Shown: positions 1 through 8,771, counted from the stretch's first letter. The stretch: DNA of 64,000 nucleotides from Streptomyces sp. 7-21 (GCF_016741785.1 NZ_JAERRL010000009.1:1-64000); one strand, 5' to 3'. The notes: generated by a model from the sequence alone, not told the origin. Program-made: numbers and translations.

Positions 1-518
1 CCGGTGACGGCGCGCAGGTGCGCGAACGCCTGGGCCTCGACGCCGCGCACCTGGGCGTAGCCGTAGTGCGTGACGGTATGGCAGTCGCTGCACAGGCAGA
101 TCAGCCGCCGCAGCGTCTGGGTGCGCGTGTCCTCCTGGTACGTCCACCGCTCGTGGGCCTCCAGCCAGCGGCGCGCCGCCCGGTCCTCGGCGGCGCCGCA
201 GACCTCGCAGCGCCGCCCCGCCCGGCGGGTGATCATCCGGCGCAGGCGTTCCCAGTCCCGGGCGGTGACGCACGAGCGGACGTTGGTGAACCAGCAGCTG
301 CTGGGCACGAGGTCCACGAACAGGCCGTCGCCGCAGGAGCGGTCCTCGCCCGGCAGCAGGTCCGGCACGTCCGGGGCGGCGGCCCACCGCTCCAGCGCCG
401 TCATCCCGGGCCGGGGCGCGTACCACCGCTTCTCCGCCCGGTCCCACCGGGCGCCCGCCGCCTTCGCCTGGTCCTTCTCCGCGAACGGCACGTCAAGCCA
501 GATCCGTCCGGCCGCCAC
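1..518 (-). CDS. DUF5710 / HNH-endonuclease-like protein (3' end cut by window edge)
   Basis: The frame is open from a GTG at 518 to the left edge (172 codons), so the C-terminus is missing. Residues 1-50 (RIWLDVPFAEKDQAKAAGA) look like a DUF5710 domain. A zinc-finger/HNH-like set follows: C104-x2-C107, H122-E, C143-x2-C146-H147 and H151. This resembles McrA-type HNH nucleases common in actinobacteria, but the full catalytic set cannot be confirmed from a truncated gene. The next gene on the same strand lies 71 bp upstream, behind a hairpin. Nuclease activity is inferred from the family only. Confidence 0.7.
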   Translation of the reverse strand, partial: MAAGRIWLDVPFAEKDQAKAAGARWDRAEKRWYAPRPGMTALERWAAAPDVPDLLPGEDRSCGDGLFVDLVPSSCWFTNVRSCVTARDWERLRRMITRRAGRRCEVCGAAEDRAARRWLEAHERWTYQEDTRTQTLRRLICLCSDCHTVTHYGYAQVRGVEAQAFAHLRAVT

Positions 519-543
519 TGACCCTCCTTCGCCGCTCCGCGCT

Positions 544-573
544 GCCGCGGCCGATCCTAGGACCGGCCGCGGC
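544..573 (-). terminator. Hairpin terminator after the lipoprotein gene
   Basis: A 14-bp stem with one mismatch (left arm 544-557, right arm 560-573) and a tiny loop lies directly downstream of the minus-strand lipoprotein stop at 590. There is no U-tract, as is usual for Streptomyces. Confidence 0.65.
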
Positions 574-589
574 GCCGTGCGGGCCGCGG

Positions 590-1486
590 TCAGGGTTCCG
601 CGATGGTGCCCAGCCACACGGGAGCGGGGAGCGACCAGTCGTCGCCGCGGCCGACCTCGATCGCGATCTCCCGGCCGTGCTCCTCGGCGAGGGTCCAGCC
701 GAAGACGTGCGCAAGGGTCTCTCCGGGCGCGAGACGCCCTTCCAGGTAGCCGGTCTCCCCGTACGCCTCGAACCGGGTGGTATCGGCCCGGCCGCCGTTG
801 GTGACCCCCTCGGCGCCGGGGAAGAGGTGCGACAGGTCGAAGGGCGCGGAGCCGTTGTTGGTGATCGTCAGATCGGCGACGAACGGCAGTTGGCCGTCCT
901 CCACGAAGTCGTACTCGCCGATGTCCTGCGCCGGGACCTCGCGGAGGCCGCCGACCGTGAGGGAGAGGTCGTCGTCCCAGGTGTAGGTCTCGCCGAGGGC
1001 GCGCTCGGGGGCCGGCGCCAGTGCGGAGGCGTCCTCCTGGCCGTCGTCAGCGCCGTCGTCAGCGCCCTCGTCGCAGTCGTCGTTGCGCCACGCGCCGTCC
1101 TCAAGGATCCAGCGGGCGCCGCCGGATCGTTCGGACTCCTCGTCGAGGGCGTCGATGCCGCTGACCGCCGAGACCCGGGCGGTGCCGTCCTCGATGTCAC
1201 GGACGTTGATCTCCCGCAGCTCGATGTCGCCGTAGATCTGGGAGAACAGCTCCAGGCGCGTCCTGACCTCGTTCTCGTTCGTGGCCTGGCGGCAGCGCTC
1301 GGACAAGCTGGCCAGAACGGCGTCGGCGTCGCCCTCGTTCATGGCGGTGACGTAGTCGCGGAGCGCGCGTTCGACGTCGGCCTCGGCGGTAGCGCTGGTC
1401 GCGCTGTCACCGTCGCCGCCGCAGCCGGCGAGGGTGACGGTCAGAGTGACGGCCGTGGCGAGTAACAGGGTCCGGGCGCGTGTCAT
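590..1486 (-). CDS. Putative secreted lipoprotein
   Basis: 298 aa with a lipoprotein signal: short basic N-terminus, hydrophobic core, and lipobox LAGC with the lipidated Cys at residue 22. Residues about 35-145 (YVTAMNEGDADAVLASL) resemble the NTF2-like DUF4878 type fold. After an acidic Asp/Glu-Ala linker, the C-terminal 120 residues resemble a DUF4352-like beta domain (LTITNNGSAPFDLSHLFPG). It should sit on the outer face of the membrane. No enzyme motif is visible, so the function is unknown. The ATG at 1486 gives a compact signal peptide, and CAGGGT six bases upstream could be a -10 for a leaderless message. Confidence 0.8.
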   Translation of the reverse strand: MTRARTLLLATAVTLTVTLAGCGGDGDSATSATAEADVERALRDYVTAMNEGDADAVLASLSERCRQATNENEVRTRLELFSQIYGDIELREINVRDIEDGTARVSAVSGIDALDEESERSGGARWILEDGAWRNDDCDEGADDGADDGQEDASALAPAPERALGETYTWDDDLSLTVGGLREVPAQDIGEYDFVEDGQLPFVADLTITNNGSAPFDLSHLFPGAEGVTNGGRADTTRFEAYGETGYLEGRLAPGETLAHVFGWTLAEEHGREIAIEVGRGDDWSLPAPVWLGTIAEP

Positions 1487-1595
1487 ACCGCCACCCTGGC
1501 CGGGCGACGCCGCGCGTGCGGCCAGAGTGACGCTCCCGTGATGTCACGATCCCGTTACCGTGCGCTGCATGGGGATGCCCCGCGCGTGCCCACGT

Positions 1596-1635
1596 GCCGT
1601 CAGCTCTCCGCCGTGCGGGGCGGAGAGCTGACGGC
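1596..1635 (-). terminator. Hairpin terminator downstream of tRNA-Val
   Basis: Perfect 17-bp stem (1596-1612 with 1619-1635) and a 6-base loop, just 3' of the tRNA gene on the minus strand. Confidence 0.75.
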
Positions 1636-1649
1636 CGCGGCTTTCCGGG

Positions 1650-1721
1650 TGGGTGCAGACGGGTTCGAACCGCCGACATCCGCCTTGTAAGGGCGGCGCT
1701 CTGCCACTGAGCTATGCACCC
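1650..1721 (-). tRNA. tRNA-Val (anticodon UAC)
   Basis: A 72-nt cloverleaf reads cleanly on the minus strand. It has a 7-bp acceptor stem (GGGTGCA/TGCACCC), a D-arm GCTC/GAGC, a 5-bp anticodon stem CCGCC/GGCGG with loop CTTACAA (anticodon TAC), a 5-nt variable loop, a T-arm with TTCGAAC, and discriminator A at 1650. CCA is not encoded. A 17-bp hairpin follows downstream. Confidence 0.97.
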
Positions 1722-1836
1722 GGCAGATGAAGCCACAGCCTACATGCCGTCGCCGCCCGGCCGTAGGGAGCCGGGGGCTGGAATGGGAGAATGGCCCAGC
1801 AGGCGCGGCGTACTCGTGGCGGGGAGAGGAGCGCGT

Positions 1837-3174
1837 GTGACAGTGACCGCGACGGCGAAGCATGCCGTGAGAGAACTCGCCGGAGCCGTGCTGCTGCTGC
1901 CGCTGCCGCTGGCCGCCCTCGCCGGGGCGTTCGCCGGGGGCGGCACGTGGCGGTGGGGGCGTGGCCGGGTGGAGGATCTGCGGGCGGAGGCGCAGGAGGC
2001 GAAGGACGCCGCCGCGGCGGCCTTCTACGAGCTGGACACGGCCCAGCGCGAGCTGCTGATCACCGTGGAGACGATCACCGCCGCCGACGACTCGGCCGAC
2101 GCGGCCGGTGCGGCCGTGGCGTTCCGGGCGCTGGGCGAGCGCATCGACCAGGTCAGCCAGGAGTACATCGCGGCGGTCGACGCCCACGATCTGGACAGCG
2201 GCACGCTGGACGCGGCCGCCGCCTCGCGGGCGACGCGGCAGCTGCGCGCCGCGCGGGACTCGCTGCTGCGCGTCAAGGGCGAGCTGGAGCGGTTCGGGCA
2301 GGGGCTCGGGCCGCTGCTGGCGCGGGCGGAGTCGCAGCTGGCCAAAGTGGCCCCGGCCGTGGAGCGGGCGCGGCAGGCGCTGCGGGAGGCCACGCAGGCG
2401 CTGGACGAGGCGCGCGCCGCCGGGATCGCCGCCGAGGAGCTGGCGGCGTCGCTGGCGGCGCTCGGGCCCGAGCTGCGGCTGCTGAACGAGGGTGCCGGGC
2501 AGCACGGCATCCAGCCGACGATCCGCCGCGCCGAGGACGTGCGGCGCCGGGCGGGCGCGATCGCCGCCGAGGCGAGGCGGCTGCCGGAGCAGGCCCGGGA
2601 GATCGACCGGCGGCTGTCGAGCCTGCGGACCCGGGCCGAGGCGATCACGACGCGCTCGGAGAAGGTCGAGCCGGTCCTCAGCGAGCTGCGGCGGCGGTTC
2701 AGCCTGGCCTGCTGGCAGGACCTCCAGGGGGCGCCGGAGCAGGCCGCCGCGTGGGTGCGCGAGGCGCAGGAGGCGCTGGCGGGCGCGCGGCGGGCGCGGC
2801 AGGCGCAGCGTTTCAAGGAGGCGACGGCCCTGCTGTCGCAGGCGCACGGGCTGCTGGGCCGGGCCGACGAGGCGGTGTCGGCGGCGGGCGAGCGGCTCCA
2901 GCGGCTGAACGAGGTGTCGTTCGACCCGAGCAAGGAGATCGAGCGGACCCGGTTCGTGATCAAGGATGCGCAGCGGCTGGCGATGGCGGGGCGCACGATT
3001 CCCGACCCGCGGCACGCCGGGCCGCTGGACCGCGCGGTGGAGCGGCTGGAGCGCGCCGTGAGCGACCTGGAGAACGGCGGGCGCCACCCCGACTACTGGC
3101 TGTTCCTGACGGAGACGGAGGCGGTGCGGGCCATGGTCGCCTCGGTCGTGGAGGACATCAGGTCGGGCAACTGA
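1837..3174 (+). CDS. Membrane-anchored coiled-coil protein of unknown function
   Basis: 445 aa from a GTG at 1837 preceded by GGGGAGAGGAG; in-frame codons further upstream would run into the tRNA gene. One hydrophobic segment at residues about 12-34 (AGAVLLLPLPLAALAGAF) is followed by roughly 400 residues rich in Ala, Glu, Arg and Leu with heptad-like spacing, i.e. long coiled coils. The layout is that of a cytoplasmic or periplasmic scaffold tethered to the membrane, as seen in PspA-like or cell-shape accessory proteins, but I see no diagnostic motif. Function unknown. Confidence 0.75.
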   Translation: MTVTATAKHAVRELAGAVLLLPLPLAALAGAFAGGGTWRWGRGRVEDLRAEAQEAKDAAAAAFYELDTAQRELLITVETITAADDSADAAGAAVAFRALGERIDQVSQEYIAAVDAHDLDSGTLDAAAASRATRQLRAARDSLLRVKGELERFGQGLGPLLARAESQLAKVAPAVERARQALREATQALDEARAAGIAAEELAASLAALGPELRLLNEGAGQHGIQPTIRRAEDVRRRAGAIAAEARRLPEQAREIDRRLSSLRTRAEAITTRSEKVEPVLSELRRRFSLACWQDLQGAPEQAAAWVREAQEALAGARRARQAQRFKEATALLSQAHGLLGRADEAVSAAGERLQRLNEVSFDPSKEIERTRFVIKDAQRLAMAGRTIPDPRHAGPLDRAVERLERAVSDLENGGRHPDYWLFLTETEAVRAMVASVVEDIRSGN

Positions 3175-3213
3175 GCCGGGTACCGGCGGCTCGCGGGCGG
3201 CTACTCTGCTGGT

Positions 3214-3441
3214 ATGCCGCGTTACGAGTACCGCTGCCGGAGCTGCGGCAGCCAGTTCGAGCTGAACCGTCCGATGGCCGAGTCCGGTGCGCCCGCGACC
3301 TGCCCGTCCGGGCACGATGACACGGTCAAGCTGCTGTCCATGGTCGCCGTGGGCGGACGTGCCGCCGCAAGCGGCGCGGCGCAGGCCGCCGCGCCCGCGG
3401 GCGGCGGGGGCGGCTGCTGCGGGGGCGGCTGCTGCGGCTGA
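3214..3441 (+). CDS. FmdB-family zinc ribbon protein
   Basis: 75 aa. Starts MPRYEYRCRSCG, the signature of the FmdB/CxxC_CxxC_SSSS putative regulatory family, with C8-x2-C11. The second metal knuckle is C30-P-S-G-H34 rather than the usual CxxC. The C-terminus is a Gly/Cys run (GGGGGCCGGGCCG), typical of actinobacterial members. No SD is evident; TACTCT ends 6 bases before the ATG, suggesting a leaderless transcript. Confidence 0.85.
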   Translation: MPRYEYRCRSCGSQFELNRPMAESGAPATCPSGHDDTVKLLSMVAVGGRAAASGAAQAAAPAGGGGGCCGGGCCG

Positions 3442-3490
3442 GGCGCCGGAGGGGGATTCATCGGCGGCCGCCGGGGAACCTGGTAGACGC

Positions 3491-3506
3491 ACCCGGCAAT
3501 CCGGGT
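3491..3506 (+). terminator. Short hairpin between fmdB-like gene and DUF4383 gene
   Basis: ACCCGG-caat-CCGGGT forms a 6-bp stem followed by a slightly T-rich stretch. It could be a weak terminator or part of the next leader. Confidence 0.35.
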
Positions 3507-3547
3507 CATCCGGTTTCGTCCCCTTCGTTCCGCGCCGGAGGTCGCCG

Positions 3548-4195
3548 ATGGCCACGACGTTCCACCACGAGCCGTACTCGCGCGGCGAGCCGCGCCTGCC
3601 GCAGGTCGGCCCGCGCGGACTGCTGGCCCGCGCCCGCCTGGACGAGCACCTGCCGGTGCACCACCGGCTCAGCCGCGTCTACCGCGCGGGCGCGGGGCTG
3701 GTGGGGCTGTTCCTGGTGGTCTTCGGTGTGCTGGGGGTCACGGGCAACATCGGCTTCTTCTCCACCGGCGACAACACCGTCCTCGGCCTGAACACGAACG
3801 GCGCGCTGAGCTGGCTGTCGATCCTCGTCGGCCTGCTGCTGCTCGTCGGCATGGTCAAGGGCGGCAACTTCGCGTCCTCGCTGAACATGCTGCTGGGCGT
3901 GCTGTTCGTGCTCAGCGGCTTCGTGAACCTGGCGCTGCTGGAGCGCGGCGACTGGAACGTGCTGGCGTTCCGCCTGCCGAACGTGTTGTTCAGCTTCGCC
4001 GTCGGCCTGCTGCTGCTGGTCTTCGGCATGTACGGGCGGGTCAGCGGCCGGCTGCCGCACGACAACCCGTACTGGCAGGCCCGCCACCCCCTCGAGGCCG
4101 AGGAGGAACGGCGGCGGCGCGAGCTCAGCCAGCGGGCTGAGCGGGACAGCCGGCCGCCCGGGTCCCCTCCCGCACGCGGGCGAGAAGAGTCCTGA
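3548..4195 (+). CDS. DUF4383-like integral membrane protein
   Basis: 215 aa from the ATG at 3548 (CGGAGG 8 bases upstream). Four hydrophobic segments lie at about 48-68, 88-104, 110-131 and 145-162, with a conserved-looking NTNGALSWLSILVG stretch in the second, matching the DUF4383 family of small actinobacterial membrane proteins. The last 40 residues are charged and disordered (EAEEERRRRELSQRAERD). The function of the family is unknown. Its 3' end overlaps the convergent HAD gene by 71 bp, which is unusual. Confidence 0.8.
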   Translation: MATTFHHEPYSRGEPRLPQVGPRGLLARARLDEHLPVHHRLSRVYRAGAGLVGLFLVVFGVLGVTGNIGFFSTGDNTVLGLNTNGALSWLSILVGLLLLVGMVKGGNFASSLNMLLGVLFVLSGFVNLALLERGDWNVLAFRLPNVLFSFAVGLLLLVFGMYGRVSGRLPHDNPYWQARHPLEAEEERRRRELSQRAERDSRPPGSPPARGREES

Positions 4196-4973
4196 CGATC
4201 TCCTCGCCGCACTGGACGCCGCGCGCGGCCAGCGCGGTGACGTGCGGGGCCTGCCACCCGGTCTCGGCCAGTTCGCCGTGGCCGGGCCGCCAGCCGTGGT
4301 CGGCGGCGAGCAGCAGGTCGGTGTCGAGAAGGGAGTCCCCTGCCGCCAGCGTCAGGGTGGCCCCGGTGCGGCGGGCGACCTCGGCGACGGCGGCGCTCTT
4401 GGTGAGCGGCCGGGGCACGGCGTAGATCTTGCGGCCCTGGAGGGAGACGGTCCAGCCGCGCGGTTCGGCCCAGTCCGCCAGCTCCTTGGTCCAGGCGTCC
4501 GGCAGCTGGTCGCGGTCGACGACCAGGTAGGCGAAGAGGTCCTCAGCCTCACGGTGCGCGCGCAGCCACGCCGGGTCGGACGTGGCGCGCATCCGCTCGG
4601 AGACCTCGCGCAGCGGGGCGCAGCCGGCGGCCAGGGCGCGGCGCACCCGGGCGTGCCAGCCGGCGTCCGTCTCGCCGTCGACCAGCAGGTGGCCGCCGTT
4701 GGCGCAGACCGCGTAGCGCGGCGGCGGGCCGGGCAGCCGCACCCGCTGGTACTGGACGCGGGTGCGGGTCGTGGTAGGCACGAAGTGGGCGCCGGGCGCG
4801 GCGGCGAGGTCGGCCAGCAGCGCGGCGGCGGTCTCGGTGACGTACGACAGCGGGCGGGAGTTGTAGGTCTCGACGCTGACGAGCCGGGGCGCTTCGGCGT
4901 CGGGGACGTCCAGGGCGAGCGCCGCCGCCGAGTAAATGAGCGTCCGGTCCAGATCAGAGGCGACCAGGATCAC
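4125..4973 (-). CDS. HAD-superfamily phosphatase of the Ter-associated operon
   Basis: 282 aa from a GTG at 4973 that overlaps the upstream stop (GTGA, 4970-4973), indicating translational coupling. HAD motif I is DLDRT at residues 7-11 with both catalytic Asp residues; late in the protein TLAAGDSLLDTDLL carries the acidic motif IV. The insert between them is a Cof/SPP-like cap. Established work on Ter systems (Anantharaman, Iyer and Aravind) describes HAD phosphatases in the same operon as phosphoribosyltransferases and HpcH-like proteins, proposed to make a nucleoside-like metabolite. The substrate here is unknown. The 3' end overlaps the convergent DUF4383 gene. Confidence 0.88.
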   Translation of the reverse strand: MILVASDLDRTLIYSAAALALDVPDAEAPRLVSVETYNSRPLSYVTETAAALLADLAAAPGAHFVPTTTRTRVQYQRVRLPGPPPRYAVCANGGHLLVDGETDAGWHARVRRALAAGCAPLREVSERMRATSDPAWLRAHREAEDLFAYLVVDRDQLPDAWTKELADWAEPRGWTVSLQGRKIYAVPRPLTKSAAVAEVARRTGATLTLAAGDSLLDTDLLLAADHGWRPGHGELAETGWQAPHVTALAARGVQCGEEIVRTLLARVREGTRAAGCPAQPAG

Positions 4974-7480
4974 TGTGCGGCCTTTCCGTCGGCGCCGGTG
5001 GCGCCCCTGGTGTAGCGGGGGTGGATCAGCCCCACGCAACTGTAGGGCAGGTCGTCGGTCTCCTCGACGGGCACGCCCCGCTGCTCGGCGAGCAGCCGGA
5101 TGTGGTCGAGGTCGGCGCCCGCGCCGCGCCGGGTCAGCACGCGCCAGGGGACGCGCCGCAGCAGCACGCGGGTGGTCTCGCCGACGCCGGGCTTGACGAG
5201 GTTGACGTCGCCGATGCCGTACTCCTGGCTGATGCGCTCCACGGCGCGCCAGCCCGCCCAGGTGGGGGTGCGGTCGGCGGCGAGCAGCGCGGCGGCGTCG
5301 GCGGCGGCCTCCCCGGTGACGTCGTCGAAGTGGGCAGTGATGGTGTCGAGGAAGTGCGCGGAGACGTCGGCGCCGGCCAGCTCGCGGTAGAACTTGGCGC
5401 CGTGGAAGTCGTCGGGCCCGACCAGGTCGGCGCGCAGGACGGTGCGGGAGACCAGCCCGGAGACCGTTGAGTTCAGGCAGGCGGAGGGGATGAGGAAGTC
5501 TTCGCGGGTGCCGTAGGTGGTGACGCAGCCGCCGGGGTCGGCGAGCACGGCGAGCGAGGGGTCGAAGTCCGGGAACGGCGCAAGGGCCGCGGCCAGTTCG
5601 CGGGTGATGGCGCCCTTGCCGGTCCAGCCGTCCACGAAGACGCAGGATGCCGGGTCATGGTGGTGGGCGAGCCAGCGCAGGGCGGTGGTGTCGATGCCCC
5701 GGCCGCGCACGATGGAGATGGCGTAGTGCGGCAGGTCGAGCCCGTGGACGTGGCGGGCCCAGCGGCGCATCAGCACGCCGATGGGGGTGCCGGCGCGCGC
5801 CAGCGACACCAGCACGGGCGGGGCGCCGGGCCGGGAGCGCTCGGCGAGCACCGTGTCGGTGACGGCGCCGACGGCACGGGCGATGCGGCGGGAGGACGCG
5901 GCCAGCGCCGCGTGGAAGAGGCGCTGGTACTCGGGGGTTGGCTGGTACTCGATGGGCAGCGACTCGGCGTAGTGGGCGCCGCCGGCCTGGATGGCTTCCT
6001 CCCGTTCCTCGGTGGGTGCCTCGAGTTCGGCGTCCGACAGGTCCTGGAGCAGCCAGCCGACGTCCTCGGGCGGGTAGGAGGAGAACGCGGGGCCGCGCAG
6101 CGGCTCGGGCAGCCGGCCGGGCGCGGCGGCGGCCGGGCTGCCGGTGCTGGGTGCGGTGCTGGGGGCGGTGCCGGTGTCCGTGCTGGGGGCGGGAGTGTGG
6201 CTGGGTATCACGGCGTAGATCACCCGGGGGGTGTGGGCGGCGAGGCGGTCCAGCAGACCGCCGGGGGCGTGCAGGGCGGGGGTGTCGCCCGCGGAGTCGG
6301 TGACGGCAACGATGGCGTCCCAGTGCCCTCCCGCGACGTTGTAGGCGAAGCGGGGCCCCGGCCCGTCGGCGGGGGCGTCGTGGGCGGGGAAGCGGAGGGC
6401 GGTGCGGATGGCGTAGCCGGGGTCGTCCACGGCCAGGACCGGCGAGCGGGTGGTGGAGGAGAACAGCACCTCGGTGCCGCGCAGCGCGGCCCGCTCCGCC
6501 AGCGCCCCGGCCAGGCGCAGCGGCGCGTACATCAGCTCCTCGGTGCCCAGCACGAGCACGCGCCGGGCGGGCGCGGGCAGCGCGGCGGCCAGGCGGGCCG
6601 CCATGCCGGGCAGGGCCGCCTCCAGGTGGGCGCGGTGGGCGGGCGTGAAGCCGTGGCGGGCGCCGTCGGGCAGGCCCTCGGGCCAGCCGAGGTCGACGCG
6701 GTGCGGCGGCGCGGCCGGGACACCGGTGCCAGTGCCGGTATCAGTGCCGTCCGGGCCGCCGTGGGCGGCGACGAGCGCGGCGCCGCGGTCGAGGACGTCG
6801 CCGGGGAGGGAGACGCGGCCGGTGCCGAGCGCCACCACGTCGATGCGGGTGCCGTGGTCGGCGGCGAACTTGGCGAGCGCGGCGCGGTCCGCGTCCGTGC
6901 GCATGTCCACGAGGGCGGCGACCACGTACCGCTCGCGCGGCCAGCGGCGGTGCAGGCTGGCGAGGGTGTTGCGGACGGTCCGGCCGGTGGACAGCTCGTC
7001 GTCGACGAGGACCAGCGGGCCGGTGCCCGCCAGGAACCCGGGGTCCTCGGGCAGCAGCAGGTGGGAGGTGTGGTGGCTGTGCTCCTCCTCGAAGCCGCCG
7101 ACCGGGGCAAGCCCGGGCACGGGCCGGCGGGTGGAGTGCAGGTACGCGGCAGCGCCGAGCCCGTCGGCGACCGCGTGGCCGAGGCCGGTGGCGGTCTCGG
7201 CGTAGCCGAGGACGGTGGCGCGGCGGGCGGCGGCCTCGCCCAGCTGGACGCGCACGCGGTGGCCGAGTTCCGTGCCGGCGCCGTAGACCCTCGCGGGGCG
7301 CTGCGGCACGTGCTTGCCGAGCACCGTGGACACCAGCAGGTGCGCGCGGCGCGGGTTGCGCCGTATCGCCAGGCCGAGCAGCTCGCGGAGAATCCCGCTC
7401 CCGCCGCCGGACGCCGTTCCCGTCAGCGTCACGCCAAGCCGCCGGGTGACCCACTCCCCCGGCCACACCCCGGCGCTCAC
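4970..7480 (-). CDS. Fused PRTase_2-TRSP-PRTase_1(StiP)-PELOTA protein of the Ter module
   Basis: 836 aa, GTG start at 7480 overlapping the upstream stop by GTGA. Residues about 35-250 form a phosphoribosyltransferase with a PRPP loop VDDELSTGRT (159-168). Residues about 280-390 match the TRSP tail (ELMYAPLRLAG, LFSSTTRSPV). A Thr/Ser/Pro/Ala linker (about 410-450) leads to a second PRTase-like/StiP domain (FSSYPPEDVGWLLQDL, VSLARAGTPIGVLMRR, FVDGWTGKG). The last about 90 residues (LVKPGVGETTRVLLRRVP) look like the PELOTA-type RNA-binding domain. In many genomes these are two genes; here they are one chain, so the two transferase sites probably act in sequence on one metabolite. Domain names come from known families; substrates are unknown. 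Confidence 0.85.
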   Translation of the reverse strand: MSAGVWPGEWVTRRLGVTLTGTASGGGSGILRELLGLAIRRNPRRAHLLVSTVLGKHVPQRPARVYGAGTELGHRVRVQLGEAAARRATVLGYAETATGLGHAVADGLGAAAYLHSTRRPVPGLAPVGGFEEEHSHHTSHLLLPEDPGFLAGTGPLVLVDDELSTGRTVRNTLASLHRRWPRERYVVAALVDMRTDADRAALAKFAADHGTRIDVVALGTGRVSLPGDVLDRGAALVAAHGGPDGTDTGTGTGVPAAPPHRVDLGWPEGLPDGARHGFTPAHRAHLEAALPGMAARLAAALPAPARRVLVLGTEELMYAPLRLAGALAERAALRGTEVLFSSTTRSPVLAVDDPGYAIRTALRFPAHDAPADGPGPRFAYNVAGGHWDAIVAVTDSAGDTPALHAPGGLLDRLAAHTPRVIYAVIPSHTPAPSTDTGTAPSTAPSTGSPAAAAPGRLPEPLRGPAFSSYPPEDVGWLLQDLSDAELEAPTEEREEAIQAGGAHYAESLPIEYQPTPEYQRLFHAALAASSRRIARAVGAVTDTVLAERSRPGAPPVLVSLARAGTPIGVLMRRWARHVHGLDLPHYAISIVRGRGIDTTALRWLAHHHDPASCVFVDGWTGKGAITRELAAALAPFPDFDPSLAVLADPGGCVTTYGTREDFLIPSACLNSTVSGLVSRTVLRADLVGPDDFHGAKFYRELAGADVSAHFLDTITAHFDDVTGEAAADAAALLAADRTPTWAGWRAVERISQEYGIGDVNLVKPGVGETTRVLLRRVPWRVLTRRGAGADLDHIRLLAEQRGVPVEETDDLPYSCVGLIHPRYTRGATGADGKAAQ

Positions 7481-8694
7481 GCGGCCCGCCCGAGCCCGGC
7501 GGCGAGCAGGTCGACGAAGTCGACGCCGTCACGGGAGACGCCGAACAGCTCCGCCCGCAGCATCGTGCGTTCCGCCCACGAGCGGTGGGGTTTGACCTCG
7601 TTCATCTTGTTGGTGTAGGCGGAGCGGAGCACCCCGCCGCCGGACGCCGTGCGCAGAATGTCGGCGGCGTCGCTGTACTCCTCCATGGTCACGACGGACA
7701 GCGCGTGGACGGGCGCCACGTGGGACGGGTGGATGCAGGTCTTGCCCAGCAGGCCGTTGGCGCGGTCGAGCGCGATCTCGCGGAGCAGGCCGTCCATGTC
7801 GTGCTCGATGAGGCGGGCGCGGAGCGCCTCGGCGCCCCTGCCGCGGAAGGGGCTCAGCCGCAGCTGCGGCTTGAACATCCGCTCCTGGGTGCGGAAGTAC
7901 TCCCAGACCGGGCCGGTGATGGTGTAGCCGGTGCCGTCGGAGCGGCCGAAGACGTTGACGACGTCGCCGATGGCCGAGGCGACGAGCTGCACGTCGTAGG
8001 CGGTCATGTCGGGGGTGCGGCGCAGGCCGTAGGCGGCGCAGAAGTCCGTCACCCCCAGGCGTATCGCCGGTATGCGGTCCCGGTACTTGTCGATGACGCG
8101 GGCGACGGCGGCCAGCGCGGCGGCGCGGGTCTCCAGGTGCAGCAGCTCCGGCGACTCCAGCACCGGCATGGCCAGCAGGCGGCGGCCGGAGAGCACCTCG
8201 GCACCGGTGAGCGCCTCCAGGAACGCCGGCCCGGAGACCGCCGTGAACTTCGGCAGCACGAAACCGGTGAGGACGGACAGCCCCCGGCCGAGGCGGCTGG
8301 TGAGGCGCGTGATCTGGTCAGCGCTGCGCACCCGGATGAACAGCAGCGGCAGCTGGCCGGCTCCGGCTTCCCCGGAGTCCTCCCCGGCGTCCGCGCCGCT
8401 GCGGCCGGCCTCGCTCTCCGCCAGCGCGGTCAGCTGGCGCAGCAGGTTCTCCTCGGCGTCGGCGACGTCGGCGTCGCCGATGGCGTCCTCCAGGCACAGC
8501 ACCATCGACACCACGCCGCTGGCGGCCTGCTTGCGGATGTCGTCGGCGAGCCCGGGCCGCGTGGCCGGGCTGTAGAGCGTCGCTCCCAGCGCGGCACCGA
8601 GCGTCCGCACCGGCGACTCGGGGCCGAACTCGGCGGGCTCCTTGTAGAACAGCTCGCGCCGCCGCGCAGGGGGCAGATGCCCGTAGTGCCGCAT
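7477..8694 (-). CDS. HpcH/HpaI aldolase / citrate-lyase beta-like protein of the Ter module
   Basis: 405 aa. The N-terminal half carries the CitE/HpcH pattern: ATLYSPATRP, then VVSMVLCLEDAIGDADV with the metal-binding acidic residue, LLFIRVRS, GFVLPKF, and a later LGVTDFCAAYGLRR and GKTCIHPSHV. Members of this family cleave or condense acyl-CoA or pyruvate-type substrates with Mg2+. It is the first gene of a three-gene overlapping operon (stop overlaps the next GTG start by 4 nt), the same association reported for Ter-linked biosynthetic operons. An Ala/Gly/Glu-rich insert (about residues 95-115) is unusual. The exact substrate is unknown. Confidence 0.87.
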   Translation of the reverse strand: MRHYGHLPPARRRELFYKEPAEFGPESPVRTLGAALGATLYSPATRPGLADDIRKQAASGVVSMVLCLEDAIGDADVADAEENLLRQLTALAESEAGRSGADAGEDSGEAGAGQLPLLFIRVRSADQITRLTSRLGRGLSVLTGFVLPKFTAVSGPAFLEALTGAEVLSGRRLLAMPVLESPELLHLETRAAALAAVARVIDKYRDRIPAIRLGVTDFCAAYGLRRTPDMTAYDVQLVASAIGDVVNVFGRSDGTGYTITGPVWEYFRTQERMFKPQLRLSPFRGRGAEALRARLIEHDMDGLLREIALDRANGLLGKTCIHPSHVAPVHALSVVTMEEYSDAADILRTASGGGVLRSAYTNKMNEVKPHRSWAERTMLRAELFGVSRDGVDFVDLLAAGLGRAA

Positions 8695-8771
8695 GGTGTC
8701 TCCCCGCCTGTTGCCGTGCCGCTGCCGCGCCCGGTTGGCGCGGTCGGCTTCCGGTCATCGTACGGGCGCCG

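Noticed and set aside
1650..1721. tRNA-Val as an integration site
   Set aside because: No integrase gene or second copy of the tRNA 3' end is seen in the window.
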